Assembly (NCBI GenBank): GCA_023954815.1
Contig: JAGSHB010000045.1
Location: forward strand, 1-37,202
Direction of reading: 5' to 3'
Length of the DNA stretch: 37,202 nucleotides
Source of the DNA: Myxococcales bacterium
GTDB lineage: Bacteria > Myxococcota_A > UBA9042
Shown here one piece after another: positions 1 to 9,172 of this stretch. The notes beneath the pieces were generated by a model, which was given only the letters and a program-made list of their open reading frames with translations, did no database searches and was not told the DNA's origin. Each line of letters opens with the position of its first letter. Within the stretch, counting starts at the first letter, position 1. Both the position numbers and the translations under genes were made by a program.

Positions 1-1
1 G

Positions 2-1696
2 CCCGCCGCCGCTGGTGAGGCTGCCGCTGCCGCCGCCGCCGCCGCGGTCGTTCCGGCTCCGGGTGTGGTTCCCGCACCTGCGGTTCCTGCCGCTGCCGCA
101 GATGCTGCCGCTGCCAAGGCTGCAGTGCCCGCCGCTGCACCGGCCGTCGCGTTGGCTGAGTTCAAGCCCGGCGCTATCGCCAAGGCACTCGCCGCGCCCG
201 CTGCCAAGGTTGGCCAGGGCGCGTTCGAGCTCGTTCTGTACGAATCGGTCGCCATGGGTGATGGCTCTCAAGCCAACAACCCCTTCTTGCAAGAGCTGCC
301 CGACCCGCTGACCAAGTGCACGTGGGATAACCTGCTCTGCATTTCGCCGAAAGCCGCTGCTGCCGCAAACCTGAATCAGGGTGATGTGGTGACGGTCGCT
401 GGCAGCGGTCACTCAGTCGAGCTGCCCGTCATGTTGCAGCCTGGTCTACCCGACAAAGCTGTCGCGGTTGCGGTCGGCTACGGTCGTACCGCTGCCGGCA
501 AAGTTGGCAACGGTGTTGGCGCCAATGCGTGGCCCTTCGCTGCCGCTGGTATCGCCAAGGTCAATATCACCGCTACGGGCAAGACGGCTAAACTCGGTCT
601 CGAGCAGACGCACCCCAGCTACGAGCACCGCACCATCGTGCGTGAGACGACGCTGGCGGAGTGGCTCAAGAACCCGAAGGCTGGCAATCCTGACATCGAG
701 ACGGTCCTCCAGGGGACCGACCACCATGGCAAGCCCAATGGTAAGCCGAAAAGCGTGTGGACGCCCCACGAATACACGGGCAAATACCGCTGGGGCCTCG
801 GCGTTGACCTCAACGCATGCACCGGTTGCGGCGCCTGCGTTGTCGCCTGCAACATCGAAAACAACATCCCCGTTGTCGGCCGCATGGAAGTGCACAGAAA
901 GCGCGACATGCACTGGATGCGTATCGATCGCTACTACTCTGAGCGCCCCGAGGCGACTCCGAAGAGCGGCGATTATGACTGGGATCCGGTCGAGAAGGAC
1001 TGGCTGGGCCTCGCAGAGAACCCACAGGTCATCTTCCAGCCGGTCATGTGCCAGCACTGCGAAAACGCCGGTTGCGAGACTGTGTGCCCCGTTCTAGCGA
1101 CGGTTCACACGACTGAAGGCCTCAACGCGATGGCCTACAACCGCTGCATCGGAACCCGCTACTGCGCCAACAACTGCGCGTACAAAGTGCGCCGGTTCAA
1201 CTGGTTCCAGTACCCGCAGGGCGAGATGAGCGACAACCGCGACTACAAGCTCGCGTCGTTGGCACTCAACCCGGACGTCAACGTGCGCAGCCGCGGCGTC
1301 ATGGAGAAGTGCTCGATGTGCGTTCAGCGCATCCAGCTCGCCAAGAGTGACGTCCTGCGTGAGGGTCGCGAGACCGTCCGTGACGGCGACGTGCAGATGG
1401 CTTGCGAGCAGACCTGCCCGACCAACGCCATCACGTTCGGCAACCTCAACGACGAAAAGAGCGCCATCAACGTGGTTCGCCACAACCCGCGTTCGTACCG
1501 GATGCTCGAGGAGGTCAACACCCGGCCTTCCGTCTGGTACCAGACCAAGGTTCGCAACCATTGGGACATGATGCCCGAGGGCGGCAATGCGCCGCACGCT
1601 AAGCCTGCTCACGCCAAACCTGGTCACGGTGGTCACGCCGGCGACAAGGGCCACGGCGCGGCAAACGACAAGCACACCCACAAGAAGGAGGGCTGA
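2..1696 (+). CDS. actB: Alternative complex III iron-sulfur subunit ActB, C-terminal part (5' end outside window)
   Basis: The reading frame is open to the left edge, so the true start and most of the molybdopterin-oxidoreductase-like half lie upstream. The visible part begins with an Ala/Pro-rich linker of about 60 residues. It continues with a molybdopterin-dinucleotide-binding-like beta domain (the stretch around NPFLQELPDP and GVGANAWPF). The iron-sulfur half follows, with ferredoxin-type cysteine clusters: CTGCGACVVAC, CQHCENAGCETVCP, the CIGTRYCANNC region, and CSMC paired with CEQTCP. This arrangement is typical of ActB, which carries three [4Fe-4S] and one [3Fe-4S] centres and passes electrons from menaquinol toward ActA/ActE cytochromes at the periplasmic face. 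The C-terminus is a His/Lys/Gly-rich tail. A Shine-Dalgarno sequence for actC overlaps its 3' end, consistent with one operon. The family call is firm; the total length is unknown. Confidence 0.93.
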   Translation, partial: PAAAGEAAAAAAAAAVVPAPGVVPAPAVPAAAADAAAAKAAVPAAAPAVALAEFKPGAIAKALAAPAAKVGQGAFELVLYESVAMGDGSQANNPFLQELPDPLTKCTWDNLLCISPKAAAAANLNQGDVVTVAGSGHSVELPVMLQPGLPDKAVAVAVGYGRTAAGKVGNGVGANAWPFAAAGIAKVNITATGKTAKLGLEQTHPSYEHRTIVRETTLAEWLKNPKAGNPDIETVLQGTDHHGKPNGKPKSVWTPHEYTGKYRWGLGVDLNACTGCGACVVACNIENNIPVVGRMEVHRKRDMHWMRIDRYYSERPEATPKSGDYDWDPVEKDWLGLAENPQVIFQPVMCQHCENAGCETVCPVLATVHTTEGLNAMAYNRCIGTRYCANNCAYKVRRFNWFQYPQGEMSDNRDYKLASLALNPDVNVRSRGVMEKCSMCVQRIQLAKSDVLREGRETVRDGDVQMACEQTCPTNAITFGNLNDEKSAINVVRHNPRSYRMLEEVNTRPSVWYQTKVRNHWDMMPEGGNAPHAKPAHAKPGHGGHAGDKGHGAANDKHTHKKEG

Positions 1697-1699
1697 TCC

Positions 1700-3151
1700 A
1701 TGTCGGTCGCTTCCCATCTTCGCGAGCCTTTGGTTACGGGCGGTAACCCAAAGCTCGCCGACATTACTGACGCGGTTGTCGCGCCCATGGAGAACAAGCC
1801 CACCAAGCTTTGGTGGTTAGCGTTCATCCCTGCGGCAACCCTTTTCGTCCTTGGCTTTTCGACCATGGGCTACCAAATTTCCGAGGGCATCGGAACTTGG
1901 GGCCTGAATAAGACGGTCGGCTGGGGCTGGGACATCACCAACTTCGTTTGGTGGGTCGGCATTGGTCACGCAGGTACCGCCATTAGCGCGATTCTGTTCC
2001 TCTTCCGTCAGCGGTGGCGTACAGCCATCAACCGCTCGGCTGAGGCGATGACCATCTTGGCGGTCATCTGCGCTGCGATCTTCCCGATCATTCACATGGG
2101 TCGCCCGTGGTTTGGGTGGTGGTGGTTCGCGCCGCTCCCGAACATGCGTGGCCCGCTGTGGGTGAACTTCCGTTCGCCGCTGCTGTGGGACTTCTTCGCG
2201 ATTTCGACCTACTTCTCGATCTCCTGCGTGTTCTGGTACTTCGGTCTCATCCCCGACTTGGCCACGTTCCGCGATCGCACCAACCACAAAATCAAGAAGC
2301 TGATCTACGGCATCATGAGCTTCGGTTGGAATGGTAGTAACCGCGATTGGAGCCACTACGAGATCGTGTACGGCATCCTCGCCGGCCTCGCCGCTCCCCT
2401 GGTTCTCAGTGTGCACACCATCGTTTCGATGGATTTCGCGACCTCGGTCATCCCGGGTTGGCACACCACCATCTTCCCGCCTTACTTCGTCGCCGGCGCT
2501 TTGTTCAGTGGCTTCGCCATGGTGATGACGCTGCTCATCATCGCGCGTAAGACCCAGAAGCTCGAGCACATCATCACCATCAACCACATCGACAACATGG
2601 CGAAAGTCGTGCTGGCGACGGGCATGTTGGTCGGCTTGGCGTACTCCACTGAGTTCCTCATCGGCTGGTACTCCGGTAGCAACTACGAAGGCTTCATCTT
2701 CTTCAGCTCGCGCATGAAGGGACCGTACGCCTGGGCCTACTGGATCATGATTACTTGCAACGTCATCAGCCCGCAGATCTTCTGGGTCCGCAAGTTCCGC
2801 CGGAACATGGTGCTGGTCTTCGTGATGAGTATCTTCGTCAACATTGGCATGTGGTTCGAGCGCTTCGTCATCATCGTGACCTCGCTCAACCGCGATTACC
2901 TGCCGTCGAGTTGGTCGATGTACTCGCCGACCTGGGTTGAAGTGCTGGAGTACGGCGGAACCATTGGTTTCTTCTTCACCTTCTACCTGCTCTTCGTTCG
3001 CTTCTTGCCCACGATTGCCATCGCTGAGGTGAAATCTGTCGCAGCCTACGCGCAGCGCGAAGAGCACGCAGCTGCCGGGTCGACCGGTGCTGCCGCTGGG
3101 GTCTTGAGCCCCGCGCCTGCCGCACCCAAGGAGGAGGCCAGCCATGTCTAG
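1700..3151 (+). CDS. actC: Alternative complex III integral membrane subunit ActC (NrfD/PsrC family)
   Basis: This 483-residue polytopic protein of the NrfD/polysulfide-reductase membrane-subunit family has about ten hydrophobic helices. It is the quinol-interacting membrane subunit of alternative complex III. Family-like features include the [19 protein letters not shown] helix, the [10 protein letters not shown] loop and the [13 protein letters not shown] helix near the C-terminus. The start ATG follows AAGGAGGG at a good distance and lies just after the actB stop. The C-terminal tail is an Ala/Pro-rich extension beyond the membrane core. The gene overlaps actD by 8 bases, which suggests translational coupling. 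Confidence 0.95.
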   Translation: MSVASHLREPLVTGGNPKLADITDAVVAPMENKPTKLWWLAFIPAATLFVLGFSTMGYQISEGIGTWGLNKTVGWGWDITNFVWWVGIGHAGTAISAILFLFRQRWRTAINRSAEAMTILAVICAAIFPIIHMGRPWFGWWWFAPLPNMRGPLWVNFRSPLLWDFFAISTYFSISCVFWYFGLIPDLATFRDRTNHKIKKLIYGIMSFGWNGSNRDWSHYEIVYGILAGLAAPLVLSVHTIVSMDFATSVIPGWHTTIFPPYFVAGALFSGFAMVMTLLIIARKTQKLEHIITINHIDNMAKVVLATGMLVGLAYSTEFLIGWYSGSNYEGFIFFSSRMKGPYAWAYWIMITCNVISPQIFWVRKFRRNMVLVFVMSIFVNIGMWFERFVIIVTSLNRDYLPSSWSMYSPTWVEVLEYGGTIGFFFTFYLLFVRFLPTIAIAEVKSVAAYAQREEHAAAGSTGAAAGVLSPAPAAPKEEASHV

Positions 3152-3734
3152 CGCTGTCGCTACACACGACACCAGCGATGCGGTCAGCAAGACCCGCGAG
3201 CTGTTCGTCGGCATCTTCACGGAAGAGCATCAGCTCATGAGCGTGGCCAAGGACGCGACCGACAGTGGTCACCCCGTCCATGATTGCTACACGCCGTACC
3301 CGGTTCACGGGCTCGACGACGCTCTCGGTTGGAAGCGCTCTTGGATTCCCTACGCCAGCTTCTGCTTCGGCATGTTCGGCCTGAGCTTGGCGTTTGGACT
3401 TCAGGTCCACAGTCAGTTCGTCGACTTCGTTCCGCTGTGGAAGGGTTGGCCGATCATCATCGGTGGCAAGCCTTTCTTGCCCTGGCCGGCGTTCATCCCC
3501 GTCTTCTTCGAGCTGACCGTGCTCTGTACGGGCCACCTGACGGTGCTCACCTACTTCATCTATCGCCGCCTATTCCCTGGCGCAAAGGTGAAAGTGCACA
3601 TCGACGGCGTCACCGACGACCGCTTTGCAATCGCCCTCGATCCCGAGAGCGAAGGATTCGACGAGGAGCAGGCTCGCGCATTGTTCGCCAAGCATGGCTG
3701 CAGCGAGATCCTGACCGTGGAGGGCCGGGCATGA
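3144..3734 (+). CDS. actD: Alternative complex III subunit ActD (DUF3341)
   Basis: This 196-residue DUF3341 protein has the usual ActD layout. The N-terminal cytoplasmic domain contains the [16 protein letters not shown] motif. Two transmembrane helices follow (around [19 protein letters not shown] and [20 protein letters not shown]). The C-terminal cytoplasmic part ends in a small alpha/beta segment ([18 protein letters not shown]). ActD is a structural membrane subunit of the complex. It sits between actC (8-base overlap) and actE (ATGA overlap), and its ribosome binding site is GGAGG. Confidence 0.94.
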   Translation: MSSAVATHDTSDAVSKTRELFVGIFTEEHQLMSVAKDATDSGHPVHDCYTPYPVHGLDDALGWKRSWIPYASFCFGMFGLSLAFGLQVHSQFVDFVPLWKGWPIIIGGKPFLPWPAFIPVFFELTVLCTGHLTVLTYFIYRRLFPGAKVKVHIDGVTDDRFAIALDPESEGFDEEQARALFAKHGCSEILTVEGRA

Positions 3735-4402
3735 CCACCGCCAAGACGATGCGCACAATCGCGCGCGGAGGCCTCTTCATGGGCGCCCTCGCTCTGGTCA
3801 TCGGGGCCGGAACGGGTTGCACCGTGAAAGATCAGCCGAACTACCTGATCGCACCGCAGATCAACCACATGATGTTCTCGAAGGCCGTGGAGTCGCAGGT
3901 CGCTACCGACTTGTTCGAAAACGGCCGTACGCTGCAGCATCCGCCCGCAGGTACGCTACCCCGCGGTCACGTTCGCACGCACTTTCCTGTCGACATGGCT
4001 ACGGCCAAGGCGATGGGTAAGGTCGACAAGGACGGCAAGGCGGATTTCGTCGCTGTCGCCCAGGCGCAAGCCAAAAAAGCTGGCGAAGCGCTGACTAATC
4101 CTGTCGAGGCGACCGATGAAAACGTCGCTCGCGGCAAGGTGGTCTTCAACACCTTCTGCTCTCCTTGCCACGGCGAGTCGGGCATGGGTGACGGTCCTGT
4201 TGCGACCCGCGGCGTGGGCATGCCCGGTTACCCCCTGACGGCGAAGGGCTCTGGTCCGATGACGTACAAGGACGGGCACATCTTCCACATCATCACGTAC
4301 GGCCGCGGCAACATGGGGAGCTACGCTTCTCAGATCGCGCCCACTGATCGCTGGAAGGCGGTTCTTTGGCTGCGCAAGCTGCAGAAGGGAGGAGTGAACT
4401 GA
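3731..4402 (+). CDS. actE: Alternative complex III cytochrome c subunit ActE
   Basis: This is a 223-residue lipid-anchored mono-haem cytochrome c. The signal peptide ends in a lipobox, with the lipidated Cys at about residue 30 (VIGAGTGC). The haem site CSPCH is at residues 143-147. ActE accepts electrons from the complex on the periplasmic side and passes them to soluble cytochrome c or an oxidase. The frame is open far upstream, but the ATG overlapping the actD stop (ATGA) is chosen because it gives the lipoprotein signal and tight operon spacing. A strong GGAGG near the 3' end serves actF. Confidence 0.94.
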   Translation: MTTAKTMRTIARGGLFMGALALVIGAGTGCTVKDQPNYLIAPQINHMMFSKAVESQVATDLFENGRTLQHPPAGTLPRGHVRTHFPVDMATAKAMGKVDKDGKADFVAVAQAQAKKAGEALTNPVEATDENVARGKVVFNTFCSPCHGESGMGDGPVATRGVGMPGYPLTAKGSGPMTYKDGHIFHIITYGRGNMGSYASQIAPTDRWKAVLWLRKLQKGGVN

Positions 4403-5625
4403 TGGGCGCTCATCATCACGCAATTCCAGAAGAGAAAGCCTGGGTCATGCCCGGTAGCTGGATGAAGTTGGCCATCGCGCTGATCGTCATCGGCGCAGCC
4501 GGCACCGCTTGGGGCTTCATGGACGCCTCCTGGCGCGGCTGGTCCAACGTGCTTATCGCGGGTGTGTACTTCACCGGCGTGGCCTTGGGCGCGGCGTTCC
4601 AGTTCGCGGTCTACAGCTTCGTCAACGGCGGCTGGTGGATCGGCGTCAAGCGCATCATGGAGGCCTTCACGACCTTCTTGCCTGTGCCGATGTTGGTTAT
4701 GTTGGCTGTCGGTTTGTTCGGCATGCACGAGCTGTACGAGTGGTCGATTCCTGAGATCGTCGCAAACGACTCGCTGCTTCAGCGCAAGGCCCTGCTTCTC
4801 AATGAGACGGGCTGGCTGGTCCGCGTCGTGATCTACTTCGGCATCTGGATGGGCACGACCTTCCTCATGCGGAAGTTCAGCCGCGCGCAGGACGAGACGG
4901 GTGACGAGAAGTACACCCTGTTGAACATCCGCGTCGGCGCGATTCACACGGTGCTCTTCGGTCTGACCATCACGTTCGCCTCCCTCGACTGGCTCAGCAG
5001 CCTGGAGCCCCACTGGTTTTCGACCATCTTTGGCGTCTACCAGTTCATCGGCATGTTCGTGTGCGCCGCGTCTTTCCTGACGCTGTTCGTGCTCGCCATG
5101 CAGAAGGCCGGCTACCTGTCGTGGATCACCGAAGATCACTACCACGACTTCGGTAAGATGATGTTCGCGTTCGGTACCTTCTGGGCCTACATCTGGGTCA
5201 GCCAGTACATCCTGATCTGGTACTCGAACATCCCTGAGGAGACCGGCTACTACATCATCCGTCAGCACGACGGCTGGATGGCCATCTTTGTCCTCAACTT
5301 GCTCTGCAACTGGGTGCTGCCCTTCCTCATCCTGATGCCCCGCAACAACAAGCGGAACCCGAAGATCCTGGCGCTCGTCGCTGGCATGTTGCTCTTCGGT
5401 CACTGGTTGGATCTGTACCTGCAGGTCATGCCGGCGACGTCGCACTTCGCTGCTCACCACCACGGCGCCACCGTTCACGGTCCGCTCTTGGGGCTGCAGG
5501 AGCTCGGTCCGATTCTGCTGCTCGGCGGTGTCTTCATCCTCACCATGGGCAAGATGCTCGGCACGGCGCCCTTGCTGGCGAAGAAAGACCCCTACTTGCA
5601 GGAGTCGCTGCAGCATCAGCAGTAG
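4402..5625 (+). CDS. actF: Alternative complex III membrane subunit ActF
   Basis: This 407-residue polytopic protein is related to ActC but lacks the classical quinol-site residues. It is the second large membrane subunit of alternative complex III. About ten helices are visible, along with the His-containing C-terminal region (HFAAHHHGATVHGP) seen in the family. The start ATG overlaps the actE stop (TGATG) and follows AGGGAGGAG. It is the last gene of the operon. No cytochrome oxidase genes follow, and a strong terminator begins 24 bases after the stop. Confidence 0.93.
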   Translation: MGAHHHAIPEEKAWVMPGSWMKLAIALIVIGAAGTAWGFMDASWRGWSNVLIAGVYFTGVALGAAFQFAVYSFVNGGWWIGVKRIMEAFTTFLPVPMLVMLAVGLFGMHELYEWSIPEIVANDSLLQRKALLLNETGWLVRVVIYFGIWMGTTFLMRKFSRAQDETGDEKYTLLNIRVGAIHTVLFGLTITFASLDWLSSLEPHWFSTIFGVYQFIGMFVCAASFLTLFVLAMQKAGYLSWITEDHYHDFGKMMFAFGTFWAYIWVSQYILIWYSNIPEETGYYIIRQHDGWMAIFVLNLLCNWVLPFLILMPRNNKRNPKILALVAGMLLFGHWLDLYLQVMPATSHFAAHHHGATVHGPLLGLQELGPILLLGGVFILTMGKMLGTAPLLAKKDPYLQESLQHQQ

Positions 5626-5649
5626 CACTCCAGTAGCGCAAAGCATTTG

Positions 5650-5693
5650 TCGGCCGCCTCGCACAGTGTTGTGGGGCGGCCGATGGCTTTTTT
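5650..5693 (+). terminator. Rho-independent terminator of the act operon
   Basis: Perfect 9-bp stem (TCGGCCGCC at 5650-5658 paired with GGCGGCCGA at 5675-5683) with a 16-base loop, then TGGC and six T residues. It lies directly after actF and faces the right way. Confidence 0.9.
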
Positions 5694-5815
5694 GAAGGGT
5701 GCCGGTCAGCGGGGTCGGGATCTCCCAGTGCCATTGCGAGCGCACGGTAACTTCGTAGTGCCGGGCCCCGTCCTCTGCTACGCTCACGCCCAACGCGCAC
5801 CCCGCGCTGTCGGAG

Positions 5816-6148
5816 ATGAAAATGCCTGGCCCACCGCAGAGTCGACTTGGTGACAAGAGCATGGTCCCGGCGGATGCCCATGGCTGCCCGGCCTGCCCGC
5901 ATCCGTGCATTGGTCCGGCTGTGGCGGGATCTCCCGATGTGATGGTCAACGGTCGCCCCGCACTGCGCGTTGGCGATCCTGGCGTGCACGCCGCTTGCTG
6001 TGGCCCCAACACGTGGAAGGCGAAAGCTGGCAGCGGCACCGTGTTCATCAACGACAAGAAGGCTCACCGTCTCGGCGATTCTGACAAGCATTGCGGCGGC
6101 ACCGGCCAGATGGTCGAGGGTTCAGGCGACGTCTTTACCGGCGGCTGA
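5816..6148 (+). CDS. PAAR-domain protein (possible type VI secretion spike tip)
   Basis: This 110-residue protein shows the PAAR/DUF4150 pattern. It starts MPGPPQSRLGD, followed by HGCPACPHPC, the core PDVMVNGRPALRVGD, then a CCGPNTW segment and a second half with GSGTVFINDKKAHRLGD. PAAR proteins form the sharp zinc-stabilised tip of the VgrG spike in type VI secretion systems, sometimes carrying effectors; here no effector domain is attached. No VgrG, Hcp or other T6SS gene is nearby, so the gene is an orphan or works with a distant cluster. Translation may start at 5816 or at the ATG at 5822, since GGAG lies only a few bases upstream of the first. Confidence 0.85.
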   Translation: MKMPGPPQSRLGDKSMVPADAHGCPACPHPCIGPAVAGSPDVMVNGRPALRVGDPGVHAACCGPNTWKAKAGSGTVFINDKKAHRLGDSDKHCGGTGQMVEGSGDVFTGG

Positions 6149-6238
6149 TCCCACACTTTCACGTGACCACTTGACCCATTTGTACGCGCGCTAGACCCTC
6201 CGCGCAGCCGAGCCCCATTGGCTTCGCTGGAGGTAGGG

Positions 6239-7633
6239 ATGGCAGCTACGTACGACGTCGTGATCTTGGGAGCCGGGCCTGGTGGATATGTCTGTGGCAT
6301 CCGCTGCGGGCAGCTCGGTCTGAAGACCTTGGTGGTTGAAAAAGGCGAGCTGGGCGGTGTCTGCTTGAATGTGGGCTGTATCCCGAGCAAGGCGCTCATC
6401 CACGCATCGAAGGTCTACTACAAGGCGCAAAATGGCAGTCACCTGGGCATCACCGGCGACCTGAGCGTCGACCTGACGAAGATGGTCGGCTGGAAGGACG
6501 GTATCGTCGGCAAGCTGACGGGCGGCGTGGCTGGTTTGCTCAAGGCCAACGGTGTCGATCACGTTTATGCGACCGGAAAGCTGGCTGGGCCGGGCAAGGT
6601 TGTGCTGACGAAGAACGAGGGCGGCGTCGATGTGGTCATGGCCAAGAACGTCGTCATTGCGACCGGTAGTACGCCGGTTCAGATCCCTTTCCTCAAGTGG
6701 AGCGAGGATGTGATCAGCTCCACGGGCGCCTTGTCCCTGCAGACTGTGCCCAAGCGTCTCGCTGTTGTCGGCGGCGGCGTCATTGGCATGGAGCTGGGCG
6801 ATGTCTACGCCCGCCTGGGCTCTGAGGTCACCGTTATCGAGGCGGCGCCGCAGCTGTTGCCGATGTTCGACAAAGACATGGTCACCCCGCTGATGCGCAA
6901 GCAGAAGAAGATGGGCGTGACGCACCTCGTCGCGACCAAGGTGACCGGCGCTGAAGCCATCGATGGCGGCGGTGTGAAGCTGGGCTTTGAGGGTAAGAAG
7001 ACCGGCGAGATCGAGGTCGACAAGGTCTTGGTCAGTGTCGGTCGGCGGCCCAATACGAGCGATCTGGGTCTGGAGACGGTCGGCGTTCAGCTCGACGACC
7101 TGGGCTTTATCGCGACCAATCCACAGCTGCAGACCACAGCGGCTGGTATCTACGCCATCGGTGATGTCGCCGGTAATCCGATGCTCGCCCACAAGGCTAG
7201 CAAAGACGGAGAGGTCGCCGCGGAGACCATCGCAGGCCACGCCGCAGCGAATGATTCGATCATCGCATCCGTCGTCTACACCAGCCCGGAGATCGCGTCG
7301 GTAGGCCCGAGCCTCAAGGAGCTCAAGGCCTCCGGGCAGAAGCTCCAGATCGGCAAATTCCCCATGTCGGCCCTGGGTCGTGCCATGACCGCAGATGAGA
7401 CGCTGGGTTTTGCCCGCGTGGTCGGTGATGCCGAGACGGGCGATGTGCTGGCGATTCATCTCGTCGGCGCTGAGGTCAGTGAGCTGGTCAACGAAGCAGC
7501 GCTGACCATGGAGATGGCCGCGGTGCTCGAAGACGTGGGCCTGACCGTGCACGCCCACCCGACCATGAGCGAGAGCTTGATGGAAGCCGCCAAAGCAGCC
7601 CTGGGTGAGGCCATTCACGCGGTCAATCGCTGA
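6239..7633 (+). CDS. lpdA: Dihydrolipoyl dehydrogenase (E3)
   Basis: This 464-residue flavoprotein disulfide reductase reoxidises dihydrolipoamide of 2-oxoacid dehydrogenase complexes or the glycine cleavage system, using FAD and NAD+. The N-terminal FAD Rossmann motif is GAGPGGY (residues 11-17). The redox-active disulfide lies in GGVCLNVGCIPSK (C42 and C47). The NAD-binding GGGVIGMELG motif is mid-protein. The C-terminal catalytic HPTMSE (H440, E445) is on the dimer interface. The ATG at 6239 is chosen over an upstream TTG (6218) because GGAGGT sits 4 bases ahead of it. No E1 or E2 gene is adjacent, so its partner complex cannot be named. Confidence 0.95.
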   Translation: MAATYDVVILGAGPGGYVCGIRCGQLGLKTLVVEKGELGGVCLNVGCIPSKALIHASKVYYKAQNGSHLGITGDLSVDLTKMVGWKDGIVGKLTGGVAGLLKANGVDHVYATGKLAGPGKVVLTKNEGGVDVVMAKNVVIATGSTPVQIPFLKWSEDVISSTGALSLQTVPKRLAVVGGGVIGMELGDVYARLGSEVTVIEAAPQLLPMFDKDMVTPLMRKQKKMGVTHLVATKVTGAEAIDGGGVKLGFEGKKTGEIEVDKVLVSVGRRPNTSDLGLETVGVQLDDLGFIATNPQLQTTAAGIYAIGDVAGNPMLAHKASKDGEVAAETIAGHAAANDSIIASVVYTSPEIASVGPSLKELKASGQKLQIGKFPMSALGRAMTADETLGFARVVGDAETGDVLAIHLVGAEVSELVNEAALTMEMAAVLEDVGLTVHAHPTMSESLMEAAKAALGEAIHAVNR

Positions 7634-7637
7634 GCGT

Positions 7638-7660
7638 GCGGGCTTCAATTCGCCGCCCGC
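7638..7660. terminator. Weak convergent hairpin between lpdA and purD
   Basis: GCGGGC (7638-7643) can pair with GCCCGC (7655-7660) in the 30-base gap between two convergent stop codons. The stem is only 6 bp and there is no T-tract, so this is tentative. Confidence 0.3.
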
Positions 7661-7663
7661 GGC

Positions 7664-9016
7664 CTACCAGCCCTTGCCGATATCGGTGCGGTGGTGCTTG
7701 CCGGTGAACTGCACCTTCTCCGCCGCAAGGTAGGCCTTTTCACGGGCTCGCCCGTACGTGTCGGCCGCTGCGACGACGGTCATGATACGGCCGCCGGTGG
7801 TCTCAATGGTGTCGGGCTCGGGCAGCCAGCGCACACCATCCTCAAAGAGCCACAGGTCGTCATCCGCAGCGAAGTGCGCCTCGTCCACGGAGATCTGCGC
7901 GCCGCGCACGCGCTTGTCGGGATAGCCTTCCGCAGAGAGCACCACCGACGCACGAGGCCGCTCGTCAAAGGTCAGCGCATCGACGGCAGCTGTGAGTTGG
8001 CCATCGCCGAGACAGGCCAGCAGCGCGCCATAGAAATCCCCTGAGATGCGACTGAGCAAGATCTGGGTCGCTGGGTCGCCAAACCGCACGTTGTAGTCGA
8101 TGACCAGCGCCCGGCCCCGCACCAGCATGAGATCGACAAAGAGCGCGCCCCGCACCGGCGTGCCGCGATCGGCCATGGCATCGACCGTCGGCTGCAGCAC
8201 GTCTTTGTGGATGTGGGCGTAGGTCTCTGAATCGATCACCGGCGCTGGCGCGAGCTGCCCCATGCCGCGGGTAGGCGGGCCCGCGTCGTCGTCGTGCAGT
8301 CTGGGATAGTTGAGTACGTGGCCGAGAACACAGACGTCCGTGCCGTCGGTCAGGGAAAAGACCGTGACCTCGGTACCGTCGAGCCGCTCCTCGACGACGA
8401 TGCGCTTGGACTCCAGCCCGAAGATGTTGTCGTGCATCACGTCATTGAGCGCGTCGTCACATTCCGAGGCGTGGTGGGTCACCCGGACGCCCTTGCCGTA
8501 GGCGATGCCATCGGCCTTGAAGACCCGCGCCCAGGTGGTGGTCGTCGCGAGGTGCGCCGCGCGGGCGATGGTGTCGCAGATGGCGAAGCGCGGCGTCTCG
8601 ATCGCCAAGCGATTCATCAGCAGCCGCGCAAAGACCTTGGAGCCTTCGAGTTTGGCCGCGTCTTCATCTGGGCCAAAGATCGCCAGGCCGCGCTGTTGGA
8701 AGATGTCGACAATGCCATCGACCAGGGGCGTGTTGGGGCCGACGACCGTTAGATCGATCTCCTCCAACTCCGCCATCTCGGCGAGGCCTAGGAGGTCCTG
8801 ACTAGCGACGGGCAGGGTGCGATACCCCCGGCGCTCCAATCCGCTGGTACCGGGCGCGAGCAGGACAGTGGCCACCGACGGGGAACGCCGCAGGGCCTCT
8901 GCCAGGGCGTGGCTGCGGGCACCACCGCCGACCAGCATGACCCTGGCACCGACCTCTTTGGCGTCGGGGCGCGGCTCAGGGATGTCTCGGGTGTCGGGCG
9001 CGTCAGGCTGGCTCAT
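7664..9016 (-). CDS. purD: PurD-like phosphoribosylamine-glycine ligase (divergent ATP-grasp enzyme)
   Basis: This 450-residue ATP-grasp protein has the PurD layout. The N-terminal pre-ATP-grasp domain begins VMLVGGGARSHALAEALRR. GPNTPLVDGIVD, FGPDEDAAKLEGSK and the C-terminal NVRFGDPATQ follow. PurD makes glycinamide ribonucleotide in purine synthesis. Several signatures are altered: GGREHA reads GGARSHA, the usual QDHKR block reads LNYPRLHDD, and GPNTGGMG reads GPPTRGMG. It is therefore either a divergent PurD or a paralogue with changed specificity. The ATG at 9016 is chosen because the family domain begins about 25 residues later; the upstream open frame has no family similarity. No other purine gene is nearby. 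Confidence 0.8.
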   Translation of the reverse strand: MSQPDAPDTRDIPEPRPDAKEVGARVMLVGGGARSHALAEALRRSPSVATVLLAPGTSGLERRGYRTLPVASQDLLGLAEMAELEEIDLTVVGPNTPLVDGIVDIFQQRGLAIFGPDEDAAKLEGSKVFARLLMNRLAIETPRFAICDTIARAAHLATTTTWARVFKADGIAYGKGVRVTHHASECDDALNDVMHDNIFGLESKRIVVEERLDGTEVTVFSLTDGTDVCVLGHVLNYPRLHDDDAGPPTRGMGQLAPAPVIDSETYAHIHKDVLQPTVDAMADRGTPVRGALFVDLMLVRGRALVIDYNVRFGDPATQILLSRISGDFYGALLACLGDGQLTAAVDALTFDERPRASVVLSAEGYPDKRVRGAQISVDEAHFAADDDLWLFEDGVRWLPEPDTIETTGGRIMTVVAAADTYGRAREKAYLAAEKVQFTGKHHRTDIGKGW

Positions 9017-9077
9017 GCCGCTACGGTCGCACAGCCGTCCAGCGCCGCCCAGCCCCGCACTTCGCGTTCGTACCGGG

Positions 9078-9105
9078 TTGACTTGGCTGCAGGGCGCCCT
9101 ACTGT
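9078..9105 (+). promoter_or_regulatory. Probable sigma-70 promoter of ssrA
   Basis: TTGACT (9078-9083) and TACTGT (9100-9105) are separated by 16 bases. They lie about 70 bases upstream of the mature tmRNA 5' end, leaving room for a leader removed by RNase P. Both boxes are close to consensus. Confidence 0.55.
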
Positions 9106-9172
9106 GATGCCGGGTTCCGGAGCAGCTGCGCGCTGCCCGGTCACCGTCTCGCACAGAGCCGACCCATCCCAA

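Noticed and set aside
1817-3220. A 467-codon open frame on the strand opposite actC
   Set aside because: Its product is Asp/Glu/Arg-rich with no domain, and it mirrors the high-GC codon pattern of actC; it is a shadow frame.
4330-6057. A 575-codon open frame opposite actF and the terminator
   Set aside because: It runs through the act terminator and the PAAR gene with His/Gln/Glu-rich low-complexity product; a shadow of actF.
8294-8752. Open frame opposite the PurD-like gene
   Set aside because: It is the complement of conserved ATP-grasp coding sequence, with no domain of its own.
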